In this document: positions 7,595 through 13,756 of the stretch, piece after piece
How the letters are laid out: each line of letters begins with the position of its first letter
Position numbering within the stretch: the first letter of the stretch is position 1
Assembly: GCA_002492335.1 (NCBI GenBank)
Contig: DKYD01000076.1
Location: forward strand, 1-13,756
Source of the DNA: Lachnospiraceae bacterium UBA7109
Lineage (GTDB): Bacteria > Bacillota > Clostridia > Lachnospirales > Lachnospiraceae
Length of the DNA stretch: 13,756 nt
Reading direction: 5' to 3'
Notes under the pieces: generated by a model
The model's input: only the letters and a program-made list of their open reading frames with translations
Databases searched by the model: none
What the model was told of the DNA's origin: nothing
Program-made: the position numbers and the translations under genes

Positions 7595-7639
7595 GAATGC
7601 AAGCTCCTTACTTTATTCTGTGTTTCTCTTTGCACATAT

Positions 7640-7668
7640 AGTATAAAATCAAACATTTCGTTTGTCAA
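7640..7668 (-). promoter_or_regulatory. Promoter of purF-purB-trxB
   Basis: Minus strand -35 TTGACA (7663-7668) and -10 TATACT (7640-7645) have an ideal 17-bp spacer. It overlaps the last codons of the TPR gene, whose stop is at 7649-7651. A small dyad, CAAAC-N5-GTTTG (7650-7664), lies in the spacer. The leader to purF is only about 40 nt, with no room for a purine riboswitch, and no clear PurBox was seen. Confidence 0.75.
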
Positions 7669-8425
7669 TCCTGCGATATTCCCTTTTCCAGCTCTCAATC
7701 CTGCTTTCATCGATGTCCAGATCAATTTCTTTTTTCAAATTTTCCAGTTCTTCTCTTACCTGCGAATTGGCGCTAAGATACGCAGGATTACCGGAAAGCA
7801 TCTTTGTATACCGTTCCTCCGGATATGCTTTCATGCAGGCATACAGATACGCTTTCAGCATATCAGCATCCTCACAGATGTCGTATGCCTTTTTATACAT
7901 TTCCGCTGCTTCCTCATATAAAAACAAATGTCCATAAGCCGCTCCAAGGCATCCATATACCAGTCCATAAAAAGATTTATCCATGGAATCATCCCATTCA
8001 TGGTTGACAACAGACTGATATACCAGAATCGCAGACGCATATTCCCCGGCCTTAAACAGGGTATCTGCTTTATATTTTGCCTTTTCCACTTCATTCTGAT
8101 CCTGCAGATGTTCCAGAATATTCTGTATTTTTGCAATCTCGGAAGGTGCATAAATGATGGAACCTTTTAAGATGGCAAGTACAAATTCAGAAGGAGATGC
8201 ATTCTGGTCAAGATTATGACGGAGCGTCTCTGCCATTTCGCCCAGTTCAAGCTCATCCTCCAGCCAGTCACACAGCCTTCGGTTCATAATTGTATAATCA
8301 ATCAGATACAGGTTATTACATATAAAATAACACAATTCTTCTATCGTATAAATACGTATATGTACTCCGGATATTTCATATGGCCGTTTCGCCCGTTTTT
8401 TATGACATAGAATTAAACTGCCCAT
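7649..8425 (-). CDS. TPR-repeat protein, third gene of the Hsp70-like cassette
   Basis: This 258-residue protein has no recognised catalytic motif. Its N-terminus (MGSLILCHKKRAKRPYEISG, then an IRIYTIEELCYFICNNLYLID stretch to about 43) looks like a structured, conserved start. Helical sequence follows, then two likely TPR units at about 115-141 (AGEYASAILVYQSVV) and 153-186 (YGCLGAAYGHLFLYEEAAEMYKKA). The C-terminus is charged and helical (about 221-258), possibly a coiled coil. No signal peptide or membrane span is seen, so it is probably cytoplasmic. ATG 8423-8425 is chosen because a perfect AGGAGG (8431-8436) sits 5 nt upstream. This makes it overlap the Hsp70-like gene by 26 bp. TPR modules often mediate protein binding, so an adaptor role beside the Hsp70-like neighbour is inferred, not shown. 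Confidence 0.85.
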   Translation of the reverse strand: MGSLILCHKKRAKRPYEISGVHIRIYTIEELCYFICNNLYLIDYTIMNRRLCDWLEDELELGEMAETLRHNLDQNASPSEFVLAILKGSIIYAPSEIAKIQNILEHLQDQNEVEKAKYKADTLFKAGEYASAILVYQSVVNHEWDDSMDKSFYGLVYGCLGAAYGHLFLYEEAAEMYKKAYDICEDADMLKAYLYACMKAYPEERYTKMLSGNPAYLSANSQVREELENLKKEIDLDIDESRIESWKREYRRIDKRNV

Positions 8426-9683
8426 TCGTGCCTCCTAAATCAATCAGCTTTTCCGCCTGAAAATCAGTTGCCGGATAAAATTCTCCAAATCCGATATCCT
8501 TCAGGATTAATTTGCATGTATTCTTATCAAGAAACATTACTTCTATCTGAATTCGCAGAGAATAATCCACTCGCTCCGGAAGTCCTTCCAGTGAAATCTT
8601 TTCTACCTGAACATCTTCTCCTGTCAATGATTCCACGAGCACTTCAATATCGGAAGTGTCCTCCAGCAGAACCTCCCACTGCCCGTCTGCCTCATACCAG
8701 CGTTCCCCCCATGCGACGATCGGATGCCAGCCTTCCCTGCCGCCCAGCCGCATCCGAAGACAGATTCTTTCTGTCAGCTTTGTCTCGTCCAGATAAACCG
8801 GTCCTTCGTCCACATCCAGGCACTTGCGCATGGAAGTATAGCATGCGCCCTTACTGTATAAATTATTTCCCAGAAATGCGCGTCTTCCGTTACACAAAAC
8901 ACGCAGAGAATTCGGATACCACTCATTTTCAAAGCCTTCGCCGGTCAGATATACCGAAGATACCACCTTTTTTTCAAATACATTTTCAATCATCGCTTTA
9001 AAACTTGCATCCGCATCCCTTGCCCGTTCCTCACTGATAATCGGGTACAGCGCCCTTAATTCTTTCATATGCGCATTTACCACCTCATCCACCGTGATAA
9101 AGCTTTCTCCGTCGTGCAGAGTGCCGGTATTCAGCTTCCGGAGCATAAATGCCTTGATTCTCTGCTCATCGCAGAAAAAAAGTGCTGATTCATACTGCCA
9201 TAATTCTTTGGGCTGAAATATCATGTACTGACAGAAGCTCTCTTTATAATCCTGTACACAGATCTGGGATTTCTGAAGCCCCAGATGCTGTCCGATTCCC
9301 TTCAGCATTTTATAAATGTCAATATCCGTCTCCGGTGTTGTAAATGTAAGAAACTGAATCGTCTCAAATTTTTCCAGCGTAAGCTTCACAAACTTCGCCA
9401 GAAGCCACACAGCATCATATACTTTATCATCAATCTTTACACGCTCTCTTTTACATGCCTTCGTATACAGATCATCAACCATATACCCCGGCATCATCGT
9501 ATCCAGTCTTTTGGCTGTTCTTCCATAAATCCACTGTTCTTTATAATATCCGATCACAAGAGGAATCTGATAATTACCGGAAGTATTCTGCATTGTCTCA
9601 GGCTCATTTTCCGCCTCGTTATAATAGCTTATCTGACAATATTTTTCATTCATATCATAACCCAGAATATGTCCTTTTCCCAT
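8400..9683 (-). CDS. Hsp70/actin-fold-like protein (possibly the DUF5716 family), second gene of cassette
   Basis: Starting at ATG 9681-9683 (SD AGGAAGG at 9694-9700; the earlier ATG 9702-9704 has no SD), the product is 427 residues. I read it as a divergent Hsp70-like protein. Residues 8-19 (GYDMNEKYCQIS) align with the phosphate-1 strand of DnaK (GIDLGTT..). Residues 39-59 (IPLVIGYY.. YGRTAKR) fit the PSVV..GxxAKR segment. TFTTPETDIDIYKMLKGIG (113-131) fits VPAYFNDAQR.... VYLTGEGF...GNNLYSKGAC (244-281) fits the adenosine motif. Residues 362-405 (KISLEGLPE.. IQIEVMF..KLILKDIG) resemble the beta substrate-binding domain (FNLDGIP..IEVTFDID..). The DxGxGT phosphate-2 motif is replaced by FFCDEQRIKAFM (169-180). 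I recall uncharacterised DUF5716-named clostridial proteins of this type, but could not check. Probably cytoplasmic. Confidence 0.75.
   Translation of the reverse strand: MGKGHILGYDMNEKYCQISYYNEAENEPETMQNTSGNYQIPLVIGYYKEQWIYGRTAKRLDTMMPGYMVDDLYTKACKRERVKIDDKVYDAVWLLAKFVKLTLEKFETIQFLTFTTPETDIDIYKMLKGIGQHLGLQKSQICVQDYKESFCQYMIFQPKELWQYESALFFCDEQRIKAFMLRKLNTGTLHDGESFITVDEVVNAHMKELRALYPIISEERARDADASFKAMIENVFEKKVVSSVYLTGEGFENEWYPNSLRVLCNGRRAFLGNNLYSKGACYTSMRKCLDVDEGPVYLDETKLTERICLRMRLGGREGWHPIVAWGERWYEADGQWEVLLEDTSDIEVLVESLTGEDVQVEKISLEGLPERVDYSLRIQIEVMFLDKNTCKLILKDIGFGEFYPATDFQAEKLIDLGGTNGQFNSMS
8431..8436 (-). promoter_or_regulatory. Consensus ribosome binding site of the TPR gene inside the Hsp70-like gene
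   Basis: AGGAGG on the minus strand, 5 nt before ATG 8425, is embedded in codons for Leu-Gly-Gly near the C-terminus of the upstream protein. It fixes the TPR gene start and implies coupled translation. Confidence 0.85.
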
Positions 9684-9700
9684 TCTTCTTCCGCCTTCCT

Positions 9701-12700
9701 TCATGATTCATATAGATGAAAAATCTTATCGGCAATCTGCTCTTCTTCTTCATACTCAACCATTGCCTTTTTACGTTTTGCAGGACTTGCCTCCAGCATC
9801 GTATTCAACTTGCCATATTTTCCTGCGAGGATGCCAGAACCGCCTTCCAGAGCTGTCTTTTCTGTCGAGGTACTTTCTTTTCCATTTGTTTCCTGAATAT
9901 AATATACCAATGTCTCATTCTTATATAATACAAACTGCTTTACGTACAAGGTTTCAAATACCGGAAGCAGTGTTTCTGATTTAAAGCCAAGCATTCCTCT
10001 GCTTTCCGGCCTCAATTTATAATACAACTTTACTTTGCTTCCTTCTGCCGCCCGATAAGGAATCATAACCTTGTCATACAGCTGTACTTCTCTAAGCCAT
10101 GCTTCTTTATACTTCATATAGCCTGGAAGAACAAGCTGCTTTTCACACATTTCCCTGAGCACCTGGTGAAGCACACCCTCTATATCCGCCGGATAATCCT
10201 GTCCGGCATAATATTCAAGAAGAGCCATTTTGCAAACATCCGGAAGCTCTTCACCTTCTTCGCATTGTGATGCGATGATCCGGAAAATACACCCGTCAAG
10301 ATCTCTTCCCCTCAGGATATATTCTCTTGATACAAATGCCAGATACGCCTGCTTGATACGGAAATATGCATTTCCTGACAAAAGGTATTCTTCAAAGATT
10401 CTTTCCTCTCCAAATACATTTTCAGAAAATATCATCTGCGTAATAATCCGCTCTCCTAATTTATAAACCGGAATCCCATAATCCCGGGCCGTATGCCACA
10501 GCTTTTTCATGTCTCTTGTAGCTCCGCAGTAATAATTAGAAAGATACGAAAGCGTTGCCTTGTCATACTGCTGCCGCAGGAACATTTCAAAGCATAGATA
10601 CAACAGAAATTCATCCTCTGCATAATCCGTCTCACGGACGGTAGAGCTGCACAGACGAAATACTTCCCTTTCGTCAAATGCGCCAATGCCCTTTTCCTTT
10701 ATCTTATCCAGTGTGACAATGACCCTTTCCTGTTTCTCCTGCCATACACCGGCAGTACCTGCGTACTTTCTGCACATCTCTATGAAGCGCGGTTCATAGA
10801 AAAGGCGTTTCGTATCATATGGAATCGACTCCGTATAATATCTGCCCTCTGCAGACTTCCATACAATCCTTGACTCTTTATCATAAAGCCGGATTAACGC
10901 TCCGTTCTGTTCACTGTAAGGAACCTTCTGCCGGACCTCTCCATCCTTTTCAATGACAAGTACATATTTCATGTTCGGAACCTTCGTCGTAACACGGTAA
11001 GAAAAACAAATATCATGCATTGCTTCCATCCGTTCACTGTCCATTTCTTCCTCATTGCAAAATCTTTTATACAAGGTTCTTAAATGCTCTGTTATATGCC
11101 GCTTCTTCAGCTGTTCCCATGTAAATTTTACCATTTGTTCCCGGTAACCGAGAAATAACTCTTCATCATCGCAGAAATTAATCACATTCGCATACAAAAA
11201 CGCCGCTTTTTTATAATCCATTGAATTGCCATGCATAAAATACAGGAGAATCGGCCTTGGAAGCGCACCTCTGAAGCTTTCTTCGTTCAATGTAATCATA
11301 TAATATTCATACAGCCTGGCAATCCGGAATCCTTCATCTACCGCCTTCTGATACCATCCAAAATACCGGCATCCCGTCTTATCGCCCTTAATAAGCAGCG
11401 TACAGATCGTATTCAGGATCATCGGTTCTCCATACATCTTGTAAATCCGCTCCAGGATCCGGAATAATGGAACACTGAAATCCTTTCTCTGGCTTGCAAA
11501 GTTCGCAACGTAAAGCGCCAGCTCTTTTGTCATCAGACGGTATTTTGTAGCAAATTCAAGAACATGAAGCTCAAACTCACCTAATTTCTTAAGAAGCGTC
11601 GGCTTCTCTCTGTAACACAAATACGCCTCCAGATAAAACAGTACTTCATTAATTTCAAATTCATACTGCTGTTCCAGCACCTCCAGTTTTTTATATGGAT
11701 TTTTGTATCTCGGATCTAATTTGATCAGCATATGGAGCAACATCCAGGAATCCTGATATCTCAGATATGTTTTGCTGATTTCATCAAGTACCCGTTCCGT
11801 ATGGGCTTTGTTTTCCCGGATTAATGCTGTCAGGAACAGATAATAGCTGTTTGTAATCGGATCCTTTCCTATAGCAAATTTATTATAATTATAATTTTCC
11901 AGAATCCATTTCGCTTCCTCTATCCGCTTTCCAATAATATAAATATGTGCCTGGAGCAGCTGGTACTTTTCACTTAGCGGATCAATCTTCCGGACAGCAG
12001 TCACCTTCTCCGCAGCGCTTGCCACCCAGTTTTCCAGCTCAATCCTTCCCGCCACATATCCCACGTATTCTTTGATCACCTGCGCCATAAGAAGCTCCGG
12101 CACATGATGGTTCTCATCGTATTCCTGATTCTGAAATACTTCTATCTCATAGATCAGTGTTTCATATGGAGTGATAAAACGGATCGCTCCATAATTACGT
12201 CCGCCATGCAGAAATTCCGGACGCACAAAATATTCGATCTCATGTGTATTACCCACAAAATCTTCTGTTGTAATATCTGTCTTTAATACTTTCAGAAACT
12301 TACCGTCTGTCTCAATGTGTACCGGAATATATCCCCAGGTATTTTTCATCAGAGAAACAATTCCCTTCGTTGATTCCGTCACATCCTCAAAGAACATTCC
12401 TTCTCCCGGAAGTGTCAGAAAAATACACTCCTTCTGCTTAATGCCTACCAGGAATTCTTCCAGCGCCTGCTCACTTAAGGACCATTTCCGCATATTATCA
12501 TACAGATAAAATATGCGCTCATTTTCATATTTTAAAACATTATAAAAGTCTCTGGATCTGAACAGTCTTGCCGCTTCTGAATAGTCCTTGATCGCAAGCT
12601 TACGGAAATCGTCCGTATTCTGTACTTTGCCATAGGCAGTCATTACATATGGCTTCTCTACAATTGCCGTAAATGACAGCTCATACTCACCGCCTGTGCA

Positions 12701-12994
12701 CACGACGGTAAATTTTCCTTCTTCTACATATCCAGGCGGAAGTCCTCTTCCGTCATAAGAAAATTCAACTCTTGCCGGATTGCCGTCAAAGCCTGAATCC
12801 TTCAGATGGACACGAAAAGAAGACGGGTAGATCAGTCCCCGTATTGCACATTGATTACTACTTTTAATTACGAAACTCCCCCGGTATACTTCCCCTTCTC
12901 CAATAATAAGAACCAGATTCGTTTCTTCAAATATAATTTCCGGACGAACAAGCCGGAAATTGCCTTTTGAAAATTTCTGGATTTTGTTTTTCAA
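9701..12994 (-). CDS. Large beta/helical-solenoid protein (possibly the DUF5717 family), first gene of cassette
   Basis: A 1097-residue protein with no catalytic motif that I recognise. It begins with TTG (12992-12994). An in-frame TAA lies two codons upstream, AGGTG is 6 nt away, and the first ATG is only at residue 118, so TTG is the best start. Layout: a beta-rich module (about 18-118), a helical linker (125-190), a second beta-sandwich-like module (about 210-290, with FVGNTHEIEYFVRPEFLHGG), then a long helical solenoid (about 300-690) resembling degenerate TPR/HAT repeats. A short beta segment follows (about 690-740), then a second helical block (to about 985), a beta-rich region (985-1050), and an acidic tail (EYEEEEQ). 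No signal peptide or transmembrane helix is evident. It looks like a scaffold. I recall DUF5717-named clostridial proteins of this size, unchecked. Its stop is 17 nt before the Hsp70-like start. Confidence 0.85.
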   Translation of the reverse strand: MKNKIQKFSKGNFRLVRPEIIFEETNLVLIIGEGEVYRGSFVIKSSNQCAIRGLIYPSSFRVHLKDSGFDGNPARVEFSYDGRGLPPGYVEEGKFTVVCTGGEYELSFTAIVEKPYVMTAYGKVQNTDDFRKLAIKDYSEAARLFRSRDFYNVLKYENERIFYLYDNMRKWSLSEQALEEFLVGIKQKECIFLTLPGEGMFFEDVTESTKGIVSLMKNTWGYIPVHIETDGKFLKVLKTDITTEDFVGNTHEIEYFVRPEFLHGGRNYGAIRFITPYETLIYEIEVFQNQEYDENHHVPELLMAQVIKEYVGYVAGRIELENWVASAAEKVTAVRKIDPLSEKYQLLQAHIYIIGKRIEEAKWILENYNYNKFAIGKDPITNSYYLFLTALIRENKAHTERVLDEISKTYLRYQDSWMLLHMLIKLDPRYKNPYKKLEVLEQQYEFEINEVLFYLEAYLCYREKPTLLKKLGEFELHVLEFATKYRLMTKELALYVANFASQRKDFSVPLFRILERIYKMYGEPMILNTICTLLIKGDKTGCRYFGWYQKAVDEGFRIARLYEYYMITLNEESFRGALPRPILLYFMHGNSMDYKKAAFLYANVINFCDDEELFLGYREQMVKFTWEQLKKRHITEHLRTLYKRFCNEEEMDSERMEAMHDICFSYRVTTKVPNMKYVLVIEKDGEVRQKVPYSEQNGALIRLYDKESRIVWKSAEGRYYTESIPYDTKRLFYEPRFIEMCRKYAGTAGVWQEKQERVIVTLDKIKEKGIGAFDEREVFRLCSSTVRETDYAEDEFLLYLCFEMFLRQQYDKATLSYLSNYYCGATRDMKKLWHTARDYGIPVYKLGERIITQMIFSENVFGEERIFEEYLLSGNAYFRIKQAYLAFVSREYILRGRDLDGCIFRIIASQCEEGEELPDVCKMALLEYYAGQDYPADIEGVLHQVLREMCEKQLVLPGYMKYKEAWLREVQLYDKVMIPYRAAEGSKVKLYYKLRPESRGMLGFKSETLLPVFETLYVKQFVLYKNETLVYYIQETNGKESTSTEKTALEGGSGILAGKYGKLNTMLEASPAKRKKAMVEYEEEEQIADKIFHLYES

Positions 12995-13015
12995 GTTTTA
13001 CACCTGCTTCTTTCG

Positions 13016-13044
13016 TTGCATTTTTCTGTAAACATAATTATAAT
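13016..13044 (+). promoter_or_regulatory. Rightward promoter for the aminotransferase-like gene
   Basis: TTGCAT (13016-13021) and TATAAT (13039-13044) are spaced 17 bp apart on the plus strand. The predicted start near 13051 gives a leader of about 65 nt before ATG 13115. Its -10 is part of a symmetric element shared with the opposing promoter. Confidence 0.65.
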
Positions 13045-13046
13045 AG

Positions 13047-13076
13047 ATTATAGCATTGTTTGAGCAATAATGGCAA
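13047..13076 (-). promoter_or_regulatory. Leftward promoter of the solenoid/Hsp70-like/TPR operon
   Basis: On the minus strand, TTGCCA (13071-13076) and TATAAT (13047-13052) are separated by 18 bp, and the -10 carries an extended TGC. The predicted start is near 13040, about 45 nt before the TTG start codon. Confidence 0.7.
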
Positions 13077-13080
13077 TGCT
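13052..13080. repeat. 7-bp inverted repeat overlapping the leftward promoter (possible operator)
   Basis: AGCATTG (13052-13058) and CAATGCT (13074-13080) are perfect reverse complements with a 15-bp gap. They cover the spacer and -35 of the leftward promoter, and lie just downstream of the rightward start. Position fits a repressor site acting on both directions. No regulator family can be assigned from the sequence. Confidence 0.4.
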
Positions 13081-13114
13081 GTATTACAAATTTCCTTATA
13101 AACGGGGTGTGAAT

Positions 13115-13756
13115 ATGAATAAAAAACCAGAATTTCACGGAAGTGACCTTGAAAAAATCGCAGAATACTATCATCTGGACAAGAATGAAATTATCCGTTT
13201 CGGCGCAAATGTCAATCCGCTCGGGCTATCCACTTCCGTCAAAAATGAGTTGGCAGAGCATCTTGATATCATCTCTTCTTATCCGGATCGAAATTATACA
13301 AGCTTAAAAAATGCTGTCCGTGCATATACAGGCGCCGACACGGCACATATTGCAGTAGGAAATGGATCTACTGAGCTTATCTCTCTTCTTATCAGCCAGC
13401 GGAATGCAAAGAAGGCTCTTGTTCTCGGCCCTACGTATTCTGAATATGAGAGAGAATTGTCATTAACAGGGGGAACCATCACCCATTATAATTTAAAAGA
13501 ATCTGAAAACTTTGTACTGGATACAGAAGATTTTCTCCGCCATCTTACACCGGACACTGATCTTGTCATCCTGTGTAACCCAAACAATCCAACCTCTTCT
13601 GCAATCCGCACCGGTGAAATCAGGAAAATTCTTACTTTCTGTCAAAAGCAAAATACTTTTGTTATGATTGACGAGACTTATGTAGAATTTGCACCGGACG
13701 TCTCTGAAATTACCGCGGTTCCACTGGCAGCAGAATATGAGAATCTCATGGTCACT
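13115..13756 (+). CDS. PLP-dependent aminotransferase, HisC/CobD-like fold type I (cut by right edge)
   Basis: The first 214 codons are present, with no stop before the window end. ATG 13115 follows GGGGTG at a 6-nt distance. The sequence fits class I/II aminotransferases: FGANVNPLGLS (29-39), the cofactor-phosphate loop VGNGSTELIS (81-90), LCNPNNPTSS (153-162) with the Asn that contacts the PLP ring, and IDETYVEF (185-192) with the conserved Asp186. The PLP lysine would lie beyond the edge. The opening FHGSDLEKIAEYYHL and the ANVNPLG motif resemble both histidinol-phosphate aminotransferase (HisC) and L-threonine-phosphate decarboxylase (CobD). Nothing nearby points to histidine or cobamide synthesis, so the substrate is open and no symbol is given. 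It is the only rightward gene and is divergent from the solenoid operon. Confidence 0.88.
   Translation, partial: MNKKPEFHGSDLEKIAEYYHLDKNEIIRFGANVNPLGLSTSVKNELAEHLDIISSYPDRNYTSLKNAVRAYTGADTAHIAVGNGSTELISLLISQRNAKKALVLGPTYSEYERELSLTGGTITHYNLKESENFVLDTEDFLRHLTPDTDLVILCNPNNPTSSAIRTGEIRKILTFCQKQNTFVMIDETYVEFAPDVSEITAVPLAAEYENLMVT

Noticed and set aside
7595..7668. Guanine riboswitch or PurBox ahead of purF
   Set aside because: The leader is too short for an aptamer, and no CCGAAC-type box is present.
8468..9001. 177-codon plus-strand open frame opposite the Hsp70-like gene
   Set aside because: Composition is Pro/Ser/Arg-rich with no domain, no promoter and no SD. It is read as a shadow.
13294..13482. 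62-codon minus-strand frame within the aminotransferase-like gene
   Set aside because: It is antisense to conserved aminotransferase motifs, with no ribosome site.

Overview
The window looks like chromosomal DNA from a low-to-mid-GC Gram-positive anaerobe, most probably a Lachnospiraceae-type clostridium (Bacillota). Three things suggest this: strong AGGAGG-type ribosome binding sites, TATAAT promoters with TGn extensions, and gene families typical of gut clostridia (a PurF with four candidate [4Fe-4S] cysteines, a BspA-like repeat protein, a divergent Sir2, and a large unnamed three-gene cassette). Species cannot be set from the sequence. Almost everything is on the minus strand, and coding density is very high. 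No stretch over 300 bases lacks a gene. I see no tRNA, rRNA, CRISPR array, insertion sequence or prophage signature.

Read in the direction of transcription (right to left), the layout is as follows. (1) A divergent promoter region at about 13016-13080 separates a rightward PLP-dependent aminotransferase-like gene, cut by the window end, from a leftward three-gene operon. (2) That operon encodes a 1097-residue beta/helical-solenoid protein, a 427-residue Hsp70/actin-fold-like protein, and a 258-residue TPR protein. The genes overlap or nearly abut. This cassette is the least understood part of the window and the best candidate for an undescribed system. (3) A promoter embedded in the 3' end of the TPR gene drives purF-purB-trxB, that is two purine biosynthesis enzymes plus thioredoxin reductase, and this unit ends at a 15-bp-stem intrinsic terminator. 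(4) A single gene encodes a membrane-anchored protein with a Listeria-Bacteroides-type repeat and a BspA-like leucine-rich segment. (5) A strong promoter drives sir2-like, gltX and a UvrD/Rep-family helicase, which runs off the left edge. These three are packed with 1-nt and 11-nt gaps.

The housekeeping functions are clear: tRNA charging with glutamate, the first step of IMP synthesis, an adenylosuccinate lyase step, and thiol redox. The more unusual content is the Hsp70-like cassette, a sirtuin homologue that has lost residues normally needed for NAD binding and catalysis, and a symmetric pair of -10 elements forming a probable bidirectional promoter. All functional statements rest on motif reading by eye. 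No database search was possible.
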